Assembly: GCA_021927905.1 (NCBI GenBank)
Contig: BLLK01000020.1
Location: 1,550,001-1,614,000 of the forward strand
DNA from: Chaetoceros tenuissimus
Taxonomy: Eukaryota; Bacillariophyta; Thalassiosirophyceae; Chaetocerotales; Chaetocerotaceae
Reading direction: 5' to 3'
DNA length: 64,000 bases
A program made the translations under genes and the position numbers. This document shows, piece after piece, positions 10,708 to 21,311 of the stretch. Numbering within the stretch: position 1 is the first letter of the stretch; every line of letters begins with the position of its first letter. Under the pieces are notes generated by a model that saw only the letters and a program-made list of their open reading frames with translations, was not told where the DNA came from and made no database searches.

Positions 10708-13700
10708 TCACCACATCGATGAGAATATGCTTTTGTTGTCATCGTCATCATCTGGTGTAATCTGCTTTCTTGAAGCTGCTCCATCATACTTTTTGTTTGT
10801 CCCCCTGAACCTACTGAAAAATGTTCTCCGTTCAAGGCTTGCAACAGATCGATCTTCTTTTTCTTCTCGTATTGTGGAGGCTGTTCCAATCACATTTTTC
10901 ACCTTTTCAAACTCTTTATTACAGTTATCATACTCTTCCATGGCATCATGTTCCATATCTTGGAGGTCTCCAAACGGATCATCAGGAACTTCGTCATCTT
11001 TCTGTAACTTAAGTCTATTGTTCTCTCTACTCAATTTCTCGGCTAGGCGTCGCCATTCATCAACGCTCTGCAATGTTTGGCCAAATGCAGCAAGCTCTCT
11101 TTCTGCATTTTCTTTCTCCTCTTGGAGCTTTATCTTTAGATCATCCCTCTCCACCGTGACCATATCAAGCTCATTTTGAAGAGCCTCGTTCATAGATCTA
11201 AGTTGAGTGATGTCCTTGTTATCTGCGCCAAAACTCTGTTGGCGATTCTGTCCTCCTCTATTGAATATTTTACTTATAACACTTCTATCGTCGTCGTCAA
11301 CTGGCGCAAGTCTAGAAAACATGTGGCTCTGGCCGTCTGTAAGACAGGAAATGTTCGTTGCATCGAGTTGATCCCGAAGCATTGATATCTCACGACGAAG
11401 ATCTCGGATTTCTTCGTCCTTAACCATAATTGAGTCAATAAGTCTTCCGACTTTGTCTCCAGATGCTGGCGGAGAAGAATAAGAGGACTGACTAGAACCG
11501 GATTGGCCTTCTTTCATCTTCGCTATTTCAGCATTGAGTCGTTCGACTTCGTCTTGAAGAGTAAGTATTTCTCCAGCTGCTGCTTCCTTGGCCTTTGCAA
11601 CTTCTGATACCAATATGTCTTCCCCGTGATCAGTAGCCTTGGTGCTTTGGGTCTCAGTAACAGCAGTTAGTTCCTCCTTTAAGTTTTCGATGATATCTTT
11701 GAGATTGCTGATTTCTTCGTCTCTTGGATCTTCCTCCTCGTGGTTGGTTAATCCGGTTGAAGATTCCATGGAATATATTGGAGTAGATGGAAGTTGGTTC
11801 TTGTTCTGGCTCTTATTCTGCAAGATCACATCAAGCTCTAGACTGGCTTTTCTTTCGAGTTCCGATGTAATATTCAACTCTTCTCTCAATTTGTCAATCT
11901 TCTGCTGCAAATCATCTCTCTCCGTGGATAAAACTCTCAACGATTCAAGTTCTACTTGTTGTTTCTTCAATGTTTCTTGTAATTCATCATGCTCTGCTTT
12001 AATTTTCGCTTCGTTGATAGAACTTTCATCGAGTTTTTCTCTCAAATTTGTAATTATGGCATTGGCCTCTTTCAAGGACTCTTGAACCTCGGTCAGTTTT
12101 TTCATATAAATATCCTTATCTGAAAGAATTTCTTCAACTTCCTTCCTTAGTGAGTTGACGGTAGACTCTAGAATATCATTATCTGATGCATTTTTCTGAG
12201 AGGAATCAAGTCTTTCCCTCAAATCAACAGATTCTGCTTTCAACTGATCTCGTTCTTGTTCAGTCTTACTAAGTGTCTCTTTGATGCAATTCAGTTGCTG
12301 CCCAAGGCTTTCTAGATCTTTCATGGAAATGCTCAGATTTTCTTTCAACTCTATCATCTCCGCTTCTTTTTTTGCGACAATGCCTTCAAGTTTCACCTTT
12401 TCTGCTTCCAAGTCTGACATTCTCGAACGAAGGTTTTGAACCTCATCCTTCAGTAAATTAGATGAGCTACTTTCCTCATTCATATTTTGCAACAACTCAT
12501 CATACTTGGCCTTAGACTGGGCAAGATGTTCACAGATCTCTTCTTTTTGTGCATTGAGAGTTTCAAGTTTCTCTAAAGCCTCCTCAGACTTTCTTTGAAG
12601 ACATTGAATTTCATTTTCTTTCCGCTCAACCTCAGATTCCAAATGATATTTTTCAACTTCGACTGCTCTGAGATTTTCGATATCTTTGCTTTGTATTTCA
12701 ACTTTTGCAAGAAGCTCTTCATTTTCTACTTTCATATTGTCGAGCGTATCTTGTGCAAGTTGTGCTTCACCTTTACCTTCTTCGATCGAATTTTTCAAGT
12801 GTGATGTTTCTGCATTTGCTCTATTTAGTTCCCTTGTGGCATCATCCAAGCTCTTTTGGACAGTTGACCTTTCTTCACATTCAACTTTAATTTGTTCCTG
12901 AAGTTCTTGTATTCTACTTGTAAGGAGTGCGGTTTCATCATCTTTGGCGGCGACGGTACTTTCGAAATCCTTTTGTATGGAGTCAGCCTTTGATTCCATA
13001 GAAGCAACAAGGTTTTGAAGACCATCTTTGTCTGACTTTGTTTGCTCCAAGTTCTCATTCAAAACTTGAAGAGCATTTAAATGCTGTTCAATATCCTTGT
13101 CTTTTGCTTCACATCGCTCTTTTAATGCATTGTGTTCTATGGTAAGATTAGATAATTCTGCATCTTTTGCAGCAATTAATTGTTCCGCCTCACTAGCTCT
13201 GCTCTTCTCATTATCAAAAAGTAATTTCGTTTCCTCTAGTTCATTCGCCAAATTCAAGACATCACTTTTCCTATCCTCCAATTCTTGTTCTAGAGGATTG
13301 TTCTTAATACTCTCTTCGAGATTTAAAATTTTTGCAGTGGCATCATTCAGAGCTTTCAAAAGCCTCTTATTTTCGCTTCTTAGTTGGTCACGTTCATTAG
13401 CAGTATTTTGTAAATCTTTGGCTGCCTTCTTGAGACGAAGTAACTTCTGCTTGGACTTTGAAGAGCGGAACAAACACTGGATTCTAGTTGCAGAAGCTTT
13501 CATTTTCCTGTATATCTGCAAATACTTGTGCATCCTCCAGCTCTTTTGAATGACTACAGCTTTTGCAAACCGGAGAACAAGAATATAAGTTTCTCTTCCT
13601 TTGTTTCCACGATGGCGCTTCTGTAGAGCGTTAGCCACAAGCTGTATGACAGTATATGTTTTTCTTTCTCTGAAACATCGAAATGATTTCTGTATTACGA

Positions 13701-16593
13701 CAGCGTTGTAAATTTGCCTCTCCATCTGAACAACTTGCCTAGCTTTTACACACCGTGAGAAACATTGAAGAGTTAATGCTGCTTGTTTCTTTTGTACAAA
13801 AACTTTGTGAACCATGCATCCACGAGCTATTTTTTGAATATTCACTGCCGCTTCACGCATCTCAATATTTCTTAGCTTTTCAATCATTTCGTAGGCTTCA
13901 CGTCTTAAGAATACTTTGGTCTTTCCTAGCTGAATTCCAGAGAAAGAGGTTTCATCTGGCTTTCCATCATTCTTAGCAGACAATTCTACAATTTTTTCCA
14001 CGATCGCATTTACCAGTGATTCAACAGGCTTCCTCTTGTTTCCAGCTTTCAGTGCTTTGAGCCCTAAGATTCTGTAGCGTTCAATAAATTTGGAATGTGT
14101 GTATCTCTGTGGATATCCAAGTCGAGAGACTCGAACTGCCTCAATGACTCCCGCGCAACGAAGTTGATCAGCCACTACCAATGGATTGAAATTTTCTGGT
14201 TCAAGCTCGTCGTTTGGCTTTAGACAACGGATATAATGTGGAGTAGTTAGATCTATCTTTTGTCTTAGCTCTTGGAGTTGTCTACTGAATTGCCCCCCAA
14301 CTGTTGATTTTGACTTGGACTTTGCTCGTGGTGTTGACGAAGATTTCGGTTCAGAAACGCCACTTATGATTTCTGCGAGATTCTTGACAAACGAGTTAGA
14401 AGATGACAATAGTAATTCTGTTGCCTCCTTTGGCAATTCATCGCGGTTCTTCTCGACAAAACCTTCACTATCATACTCAACACTTCCAGCATAATGAACG
14501 ATTGCAAACTTCCTTGCTCCAACTTGGCGGTAATCTGCTTGGAACCTCTTGTGCCTAGAAACTTTTTGATAAAGATCATTAATGAAAGTCTTATCTGTAG
14601 TTCCTGGTGCTTTGCACTGGTCATCAAGAATGCTTAGAATTCCAGTTGCCTTTTTTGAGATTAAATCAAGAACATCTTGATTGTCTGGAAACTCTACATA
14701 AGACCATTGGATTCCTTCATTCTTATATTCTTCTTGCTCATTCTTTAGCACAAATAGATTAAATTGTTGCTGGAGAGCTTCGTTACAATAATTGATGCAG
14801 AGCTGTTCGAAACTATTTGTTTTGAAGCTTTCAAAGCCAAAAATGTCTAGAACCCCGATAGATGCAGCAGCTGCGGTATGATCAATGCCGTTTTTTGTGT
14901 TGGAATGAAATATCGCGATACAGTCGTTCACTCGCTTTACAACATGAGTGAATAGTGCGCCATAAGTAGTTTTGATGAGTGCAAGTAAGCCTTTCTCTGC
15001 CTTTTCCTTTGAATTGCTTCTTTGGTGCTTTTCTCGACCAGCAACAATGGAAAAATAACACAGAGCTCTATTGAGGTCTTCACCAGTTAAACCCATGAGA
15101 TTGAGAAATGCATTCATGTGCTCATTTTCCATGTCAATCTCACTTTCATCAGCAGTTATACTCTTGAATGTTAAATTCGATGCATGTAGCAATGCACAAA
15201 CTAATGAAAAGATATCGGTTTGCTCGTCTTTGGAAAATCCCATGGTATTCATGGCAACAACCAAGCTTTCAAAAGTGTCATAATCACTCACGCCATCTCT
15301 TCTATCATAAGTCCCTGATTGATTAGTCATGATGAAATCTTCGACTGTATAATTGGTAAGATGGTATGTATCGAGCTCTTCGTCACTCAAGCCTTCTAGT
15401 AATTCATAAAAAATGTGATAGTTTCTCTCGCCTTCCATCTGAGTGACCAACCTAACTTTCTCCAAGAGATAAGTTTCAATACTAGCACCAGCCAAGTGTC
15501 CTAGATCCGTGAATTGAATTTCAATAAATTTTCCAAATCGTGAAGAGTTATCATTTCGGATTGTGCGTGCATTTCCAAAAGATTCCAGGATAGGGTTGGA
15601 TTGTAGAACTTGCTGTTCAATATCTACCTTGGTTTTATCACCATTTTCAGGTGATGAAGCTGCTTCATTTTCACTTGGGTGATGACTTCTCTTGGAAAGA
15701 GTTGCGAGATACTGCATAATAAATTTTGTTGTGACTGTTTTACCCGCTCCACTCTCGCCAGAAACAAGAATTGATTGACTGCATGAATTTCCTGCTGCAT
15801 TCGCACTAGACGATGCGGGGGACCGCCTTCTTCTTCCTCCAGCAGAACCACTTTTTGAAGTAGATTCTTTCAATTTCATCATCATGGTTCGAAAAGAATC
15901 ATCTGCAATTCCATACACATGAGGCGGTAAATTCTGATCGTCTTCCGCTCCACCAGCATTATCTTTACTTTCCGAATCCGAAGAAGAAATATCACTAGCT
16001 ATTCCAAGCATTCTCCCCTCGCCCATAGTCCAGTACTTTTTCATTATCTCTTCATTATAAAGCTTTTTGCAGCTCTTGAACGGATTCAATGCAATCAAGA
16101 TCGGACCAGTAGAAGTATAAATTTTGTCTCTAGAATACCTCTTGCCAAGAGAGTATACCACGGCCGGTTCATGAAGATGTGTCAAAGTGATGAGATCATC
16201 TGGATATTTATCTACATTCTCATCTTGGGATTCATAACCATCATCTGACTCGTCGTCATCGCCTAAGGCAGTATTATTCCCATAAATGTTGTCCATCACA
16301 ACATCACCTTTTATGAAAGAAGATCCTTTCAATGTAATTTCGCTATGATTATGGGAACTTTCCATATCTTCAATATATACCTTGACATCTTCATCTTCTG
16401 AATATTCAAGATTGTTTTGATCATTTGGTTTATGATCTGAATCAATTATGCGGCCTTTGGCCCATCCCCAATGAAATTGGTCAGAGTTGACAACTGTACC
16501 AGGTAGAGCTCTTGTGTTTGAAGATTTCGATTTACCATGTACAGCTATGTCGAGACATGATGTGCGTACCCATACCTTGTTTGATTCAACCAT
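10708..16593 (-). CDS. Large unconventional myosin with IQ motifs and coiled-coil tail
   Basis: 1961 aa in one uninterrupted frame. An actin motor: N-terminal SH3-like strand (VWVRTSC, WGWAKGRI), an acidic linker, then the motor domain from about residue 130. P-loop GESGAGKT is at 279-286, switch I lies in NDNSSRFGKFIEIQF, switch II in LDIFGFESF, and the SH1 region in LRCAGVIEAVRVSRLGYPQR. Several IQ motifs follow (about 910-1040: AAVNIQKIARG, AVVIQKSFR, TRIQCLFRSS), then long heptad coiled coil to about 1650 and again near 1760-1850. The tail has no MyTH4, FERM or DIL domain that I can see and ends in a basic then Asp-rich stretch. A Ser-rich insert with RRRR precedes the P-loop. Likely a dimeric cargo motor; class not assignable by eye. 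Confidence 0.92.
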   Translation of the reverse strand: MVESNKVWVRTSCLDIAVHGKSKSSNTRALPGTVVNSDQFHWGWAKGRIIDSDHKPNDQNNLEYSEDEDVKVYIEDMESSHNHSEITLKGSSFIKGDVVMDNIYGNNTALGDDDESDDGYESQDENVDKYPDDLITLTHLHEPAVVYSLGKRYSRDKIYTSTGPILIALNPFKSCKKLYNEEIMKKYWTMGEGRMLGIASDISSSDSESKDNAGGAEDDQNLPPHVYGIADDSFRTMMMKLKESTSKSGSAGGRRRRSPASSSANAAGNSCSQSILVSGESGAGKTVTTKFIMQYLATLSKRSHHPSENEAASSPENGDKTKVDIEQQVLQSNPILESFGNARTIRNDNSSRFGKFIEIQFTDLGHLAGASIETYLLEKVRLVTQMEGERNYHIFYELLEGLSDEELDTYHLTNYTVEDFIMTNQSGTYDRRDGVSDYDTFESLVVAMNTMGFSKDEQTDIFSLVCALLHASNLTFKSITADESEIDMENEHMNAFLNLMGLTGEDLNRALCYFSIVAGREKHQRSNSKEKAEKGLLALIKTTYGALFTHVVKRVNDCIAIFHSNTKNGIDHTAAAASIGVLDIFGFESFKTNSFEQLCINYCNEALQQQFNLFVLKNEQEEYKNEGIQWSYVEFPDNQDVLDLISKKATGILSILDDQCKAPGTTDKTFINDLYQKVSRHKRFQADYRQVGARKFAIVHYAGSVEYDSEGFVEKNRDELPKEATELLLSSSNSFVKNLAEIISGVSEPKSSSTPRAKSKSKSTVGGQFSRQLQELRQKIDLTTPHYIRCLKPNDELEPENFNPLVVADQLRCAGVIEAVRVSRLGYPQRYTHSKFIERYRILGLKALKAGNKRKPVESLVNAIVEKIVELSAKNDGKPDETSFSGIQLGKTKVFLRREAYEMIEKLRNIEMREAAVNIQKIARGCMVHKVFVQKKQAALTLQCFSRCVKARQVVQMERQIYNAVVIQKSFRCFRERKTYTVIQLVANALQKRHRGNKGRETYILVLRFAKAVVIQKSWRMHKYLQIYRKMKASATRIQCLFRSSKSKQKLLRLKKAAKDLQNTANERDQLRSENKRLLKALNDATAKILNLEESIKNNPLEQELEDRKSDVLNLANELEETKLLFDNEKSRASEAEQLIAAKDAELSNLTIEHNALKERCEAKDKDIEQHLNALQVLNENLEQTKSDKDGLQNLVASMESKADSIQKDFESTVAAKDDETALLTSRIQELQEQIKVECEERSTVQKSLDDATRELNRANAETSHLKNSIEEGKGEAQLAQDTLDNMKVENEELLAKVEIQSKDIENLRAVEVEKYHLESEVERKENEIQCLQRKSEEALEKLETLNAQKEEICEHLAQSKAKYDELLQNMNEESSSSNLLKDEVQNLRSRMSDLEAEKVKLEGIVAKKEAEMIELKENLSISMKDLESLGQQLNCIKETLSKTEQERDQLKAESVDLRERLDSSQKNASDNDILESTVNSLRKEVEEILSDKDIYMKKLTEVQESLKEANAIITNLREKLDESSINEAKIKAEHDELQETLKKQQVELESLRVLSTERDDLQQKIDKLREELNITSELERKASLELDVILQNKSQNKNQLPSTPIYSMESSTGLTNHEEEDPRDEEISNLKDIIENLKEELTAVTETQSTKATDHGEDILVSEVAKAKEAAAGEILTLQDEVERLNAEIAKMKEGQSGSSQSSYSSPPASGDKVGRLIDSIMVKDEEIRDLRREISMLRDQLDATNISCLTDGQSHMFSRLAPVDDDDRSVISKIFNRGGQNRQQSFGADNKDITQLRSMNEALQNELDMVTVERDDLKIKLQEEKENAERELAAFGQTLQSVDEWRRLAEKLSRENNRLKLQKDDEVPDDPFGDLQDMEHDAMEEYDNCNKEFEKVKNVIGTASTIREEKEDRSVASLERRTFFSRFRGTNKKYDGAASRKQITPDDDDDNKSIFSSMW

Positions 16594-17079
16594 TTTCTAT
16601 GACTCTTCCTTTTAAGTTATTCTGGTTGTGTTATGAAAATTCTGTTATTGTTTCGAGGCTGTCAGAACTATCAACAGTTCCTCCGTTGTTTAATGAATTA
16701 AGAATGAAGAATGAAGCTCAGTCGCTCTCTCTTTAAAATTGAGATTATGAATAAAGATTCAAGACAAATATGCTTTGGTTAGCAGACTTAGTCTCTTATG
16801 AATCAATTTGTAGTAAAGCTAGGAGGATAGTGATTCCTTTGTTATGGAAGAAGAAGTGGAAAGTGTTGTCATTCCCATAGGTTGAGGTTTGCTTTCACTA
16901 CACACAATGACTGCTGGAATGACCGCCTCCTAAACGGAAGACTTTTATACGACATTTTCAAGTCACTAAATTCATCTTGAAAGGTGCGCTAGTTGAATAA
17001 ATTATTGCATTTTGCAATTTTCAAATCAAACGAACATAAAAGTTGGCTTATTAAACGTGTTTAATATCTTTTGTCATTT
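16594..17079. other. Intergenic
   Basis: 486 bp between two minus-strand genes; holds the myosin promoter and the 3' end of the next gene. No features recognised. Confidence 0.5.
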
Positions 17080-18906
17080 TTATGCTGATGATTCGTACTT
17101 TTCAAATCTCTTCAAAGTCTCCTCCATTACTTTCACGCTGTCATTTGTTATTTGAAATACACTCTTTCCTTTATACGTGGATAGATATCTCCTTGCTGTG
17201 TTTGCAATGAGTTTGGGCGAACTGTGCAAATCAGTTGGTAAATTGACAGCTGCATGAATAAGATGTTCCATATCTTCGACTGCTGCGAAGCGCCGTCCCG
17301 ATGGATGCGCCTTGAGAGCATCATGATATTTCTCCAGATATGTCACAACATGAATCAAATACTTTCCGGTTGATAAGAGGGGATAAGTGGAGCATTCATT
17401 TCGAAGGGCGTAATCAATGAGAGCTGCAGAATCATTGCACATTCCGAGCAAGCCGTATCCTCCAAATGGCAAATTCATATCAGTTGCAATTGCATTGAAC
17501 ACAGTTGAGACAATGCTGATCATACGAATTGCACGGATAGTATCTTGGCGATTGTAGGAATCTGCAAGTTGGATTCTTTTTAACCAAGGAACATCTGCGT
17601 CGTGATCGGCAAAATAACCCGTGAAACCCTCAAGTGTGAGATAAAATTGAAGATCACACTGTTTATTTTCTCCAATCAATGGACCTCGGATGATGACATT
17701 CATGCCACCGTGTGGTGCAGCAAAATAAGTGGGCTGAGATTCATCGGCGCCATCAAGACCTGTTCGGACTTGGGCTGAAAATGGAATGTTTGTGAATGAT
17801 CCATCCTTTTCCTTGGCACAAATTGCTACGCCGAATTGAGCCATGGTGGCTCTTGGACATACTTCTACTTTATGGTCCGAGTCCAATAAAGCTACAATGA
17901 ATTCCTCGGGATGATGAATATCCTTACCTTTGTAATTCACTGTAAACACTCCTTCGTCTTCTTTGTCAGTTATGCAAAGATATGTATTGTAGCCAAGTTT
18001 CGTTAATAACAGAGCCATGAGCTTATTTTTCAAGCACTCATCTTGAGTATGCGTACATCTAGCATCTCCCCAGCCAAAGTGCAAATCTGGCAAAAATCTT
18101 TCATCAATGGGGACATTCTTTCCCATCAATGGTATCTCGTTTGGATCGTATGAACCGTGCACTTTCTTCATTTGCTCTTCCATAGATTGAATTTCTTCTT
18201 CAAAATGTTTTTCGATGATAAAAGGATTAGGAATACCATCATTCTTGTCCTCGTCATCGTCTTCATAATAACTTCGGTCAAAGTACAAAGGACCACTCCC
18301 TGGAGCTTCGCCCGTACGAAATATTTCTAGTGACGATCTTGCCATGATGCCAGTACTACTATGAGCTCTATGCAGATTGATGAGTGCAGTCATTTCAGGG
18401 AGAGACAGATTCCATAGACCAATATCTTGTAAAGGGTCATCTTCAGCTCGCTCCACAAGCATTTTTGCAGTGATCACTGAAGCCATATTAGTTGCCATTT
18501 TACTGACGGTATTATCAACTGAGTCTGACCCGAGAACTGGAAGTAATGCTGATCCGTACTGCTTCCCTAAAACTTGAATCAATGATTTTCCAATGGCAAT
18601 TTCCAAATGTTTCTTTAGGAATTGAGGTGTGGTGTTGCCACCTGGGCTTAGTTGGGAAAGATATCGACCCAAACTCATGAGTTGCCAGTCTTTGTTTTGA
18701 GCAAGAAAATCATGGTCTAGTTCGAGGCAACGAATATATTTCCCGTCAGCATTAGCGGAACCATCACCATCAGTTACCCTGTGAACTTTATAATCTACAT
18801 GGATGTCCTTTTCAATTTCATCTAGTCGATCTTTGATTTCATCCCTGTATTTGTAGATAGCTACTGCAGCAGGAGTAATCAAAATGATTGGAATAATGAG
18901 AGGCAT
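17080..18906 (-). CDS. Hypothetical membrane-anchored protein
   Basis: 608 aa from ATG 18906; the longer frame begins at GTG 18963 and adds 19 unsupported residues. One N-terminal transmembrane helix (MPLIIPIILITPAAVAIYKY) is followed by a charged helix, then a large soluble region. Distinct segments: RCTHTQDECLKNKLMALLL followed by LGYNTYLCIT, which has some resemblance to transglutaminase/cysteine-protease-like folds, and later PFGGYGLLGMCNDSAALID. I do not recognise the family; it may be diatom-specific. Topology suggests an organelle- or ER-anchored protein. The divergent gene 393 bp away encodes a LON-domain protein, which may share a promoter. Confidence 0.7.
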   Translation of the reverse strand: MPLIIPIILITPAAVAIYKYRDEIKDRLDEIEKDIHVDYKVHRVTDGDGSANADGKYIRCLELDHDFLAQNKDWQLMSLGRYLSQLSPGGNTTPQFLKKHLEIAIGKSLIQVLGKQYGSALLPVLGSDSVDNTVSKMATNMASVITAKMLVERAEDDPLQDIGLWNLSLPEMTALINLHRAHSSTGIMARSSLEIFRTGEAPGSGPLYFDRSYYEDDDEDKNDGIPNPFIIEKHFEEEIQSMEEQMKKVHGSYDPNEIPLMGKNVPIDERFLPDLHFGWGDARCTHTQDECLKNKLMALLLTKLGYNTYLCITDKEDEGVFTVNYKGKDIHHPEEFIVALLDSDHKVEVCPRATMAQFGVAICAKEKDGSFTNIPFSAQVRTGLDGADESQPTYFAAPHGGMNVIIRGPLIGENKQCDLQFYLTLEGFTGYFADHDADVPWLKRIQLADSYNRQDTIRAIRMISIVSTVFNAIATDMNLPFGGYGLLGMCNDSAALIDYALRNECSTYPLLSTGKYLIHVVTYLEKYHDALKAHPSGRRFAAVEDMEHLIHAAVNLPTDLHSSPKLIANTARRYLSTYKGKSVFQITNDSVKVMEETLKRFEKYESSA

Positions 18907-19299
18907 ATTGATAGCCCAAGCTAGGAAATCTAAAGTGTATTTTGGACAAGTAATGTACTTCACAGAGTAATGGTGTACACAATCGAAGGCATATCTTAGG
19001 TCTTTTCATCAATGTATCTGTATCTATCTTTTAGATTTTAGAAAGAACAGCAAACTGCAACATTCCAGAGTCAATATTTAAATAGCACAATTTTAGATAA
19101 CCATAACATAACGGAAGTTGAAGATCGAAATGTGAGAATTGTTTTGTGATTTGTGATGAAAGATAAACATCAAAGCATCAAACCTTTTAAAGATACATTG
19201 AATTTGATCTACATAGATATACTCCAAACACCAAACAATACTCTCCTTTATATTGAAATTAAAAGGACAAAGAACAAATAGGGGCTCGCCGTCGTCATA
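18907..19299. promoter_or_regulatory. Divergent promoter region
   Basis: 393 bp between the starts at 18906 and 19300, strongly AT-rich around 19040-19270. Presumed shared promoter; no specific element identified. Confidence 0.4.
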
Positions 19300-20634
19300 A
19301 TGTTTTCATTCCAGGTTACTATATTACTGGCTTTTGTGTTCACCCATTACGTTTCAGCTTTTTTTACCTATGCTTTTTACGGCACATTAGTAAGAGGGTA
19401 TGAATCCAAAAAGGTCTCCAAAATAACCGTCTACATTAGTGAAGATGATAGTCAAGAACCTGATATTGAGAATGAGTCAGCAGAAGAGAGGGCAGCTCGC
19501 ATGGATTTAGTTCGGCAATTGCAAAAGTCGTTCTATCAAGATGAAGCTGTTATTGAAAAGCCAAAGTCTGGTTCTACGGTGATTAGAGACCTTCCCCTTT
19601 GGAGGGTACAATGGACCGAGCTTCCAGGTTTTCAGAATGTGCTAAATGTGCATGTTCCTCATTATACAAACATGCTTCAAAAGATAATCTACTCTGACTC
19701 AAATCCAAAGTATTTTGGACATATATATCTTCCCGGTGGTAGTGATAATCTTGACAATCCTGAATATAGAATGGAGACTGGTTCAAAATCGACCATGATT
19801 GGAACTCTGATGCAAATATCTGACTATCACCAGATGGATGATGGAAGATTTGTTATGATAGTTCAAGGTCTAGAGAGATTTCGAATTGTGGACGTAGAGA
19901 GACATCATTCACCATATGCAATCGCTACTGTGGAAATAATCCCTGATGACGAATTGATTGATGCATTTCTTGATGTAGATGGTACCGAAGAAGAGGCATT
20001 GGTCAAAGCTGTAAAAGAAGCATTTGACAGTCATGAATACGAAATTACGCCCATCACTATGGACACGAATCTGAATTCAAATGATCCATCTCAAAGTATT
20101 TTGGTATCGCCACTTTCGAATTACAGGTCAAACTATAAAAATAGCGCATTGATAGCAAGAGAATTTGACAATGATGATCCGATTTTCGAAGCGGAACAGG
20201 CAGTTTGGTTGAAGCTCAATAAAATGATTACCCTTTTGCAACAACTTGTGAAAGAAACATCAATACCTATCCCGTCACAAATCCTAGGATTATTACCTCT
20301 TAATCCGCCTACGCCTTGGCCATCAGACTTTCTTCTTGAAGAATATGCCACAAAACTTGAAATCGAAAAGGTTCTTGTTGGTACTCATTCAAAAACACCT
20401 TTTGTACGTGTGGACAATAGCGAAGAATATTCACCACTAAGAAGAGCTCAAAGATTTAGTTTTGTGGTTTGGATGTTGACTGACACAGTTATTGCACTGG
20501 CGAATGATGAAGAATTAACACGACAGCATGTTCTTGAAATGGAAAGCACCATTGAACGGCTAGAAGCTGCTGAATCAAAATTGGATGTCATATGTGCCGT
20601 AATATCTCAGATATTGGATAGTAAAGATGGGTAA
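19300..20634 (+). CDS. LON substrate-binding domain protein, secretory/plastid-targeted
   Basis: 444 aa. The signal peptide MFSFQVTILLAFVFTHYVSAFF ends V-S-A-F-F, fitting a plastid bipartite presequence. From about residue 95 it has the N-terminal LON (PUA-like) fold: PLWRVQWTELPGFQNVLNVH, then GTLMQISDYHQMDDGRFVM and the typical VQGLERFRIVDVER strand pair followed by PYAIATVEI. No ATPase or Ser-Lys protease domain follows, so this is a stand-alone LON-domain protein and not a Lon protease. The C-terminal ~200 residues are helical (LNKMITLLQQLVKE) as in other such proteins. Role uncertain; substrate or adaptor binding is an inference. Confidence 0.8.
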   Translation: MFSFQVTILLAFVFTHYVSAFFTYAFYGTLVRGYESKKVSKITVYISEDDSQEPDIENESAEERAARMDLVRQLQKSFYQDEAVIEKPKSGSTVIRDLPLWRVQWTELPGFQNVLNVHVPHYTNMLQKIIYSDSNPKYFGHIYLPGGSDNLDNPEYRMETGSKSTMIGTLMQISDYHQMDDGRFVMIVQGLERFRIVDVERHHSPYAIATVEIIPDDELIDAFLDVDGTEEEALVKAVKEAFDSHEYEITPITMDTNLNSNDPSQSILVSPLSNYRSNYKNSALIAREFDNDDPIFEAEQAVWLKLNKMITLLQQLVKETSIPIPSQILGLLPLNPPTPWPSDFLLEEYATKLEIEKVLVGTHSKTPFVRVDNSEEYSPLRRAQRFSFVVWMLTDTVIALANDEELTRQHVLEMESTIERLEAAESKLDVICAVISQILDSKDG

Positions 20635-21311
20635 TTATTTAATGTATCAAAATTTATTCTTTCGTTGTAGATTATTCTACGTCGATAACAATTTGCAATG
20701 TATATGCTATTCAAATATGCACTTTCCACTTGATTTTAATTCTAAATAGAAATGTCTGTTCTATTTCGGGAAACAAATTATACAAATATAATTGACCATT
20801 TATCCTACGGTATTTTTAGCATAGTCAATCTCGAAATGCATATTTGTAATCTAGCAATGCTGTCATTGCTTGCCACAAATGACGTCTTTTTGAAATAGTT
20901 TAATTTCATCTGGTCCTTACCCATCATTTACAACAGACAATGAACAATAAATAATGCGTAGGCTTCTTAGTAAAGGCAGGCAATCTTCTCAGTGATTTAT
21001 GAAACTATCGATAAGCTTCTCAGTAGAAGAAATGAAGAAGAATCCGGAATCTTCGACGAAAATTAAAGGAAAATGATATTTCATTGTTTCGGATAATCTA
21101 TTTTAGTTTGTTTGTCCGATATATTTTTTCTTCTATAAGTACGTACACAGTATTTTGAATTCCTCCTGGTCTTCATCATCTCTCATCTTTTCGTCTTCCC
21201 CTTCCTGATGGCTTCCTTTATCTTTTCTTATTCATTGTTGTTATTGCAACTATTTGATTACAGTTGTTAGTTAGTTTCATTGTAATACAATAGGCACAAT
21301 ATCTCATCACT
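20635..21311. other. Intergenic
   Basis: 677 bp between two plus-strand genes. AT-rich with no coding frame of note. The last ~120 bp before 21312 are pyrimidine-rich (tcctcctggtcttcatcatctctcatc) and likely carry the channel promoter. Confidence 0.5.
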
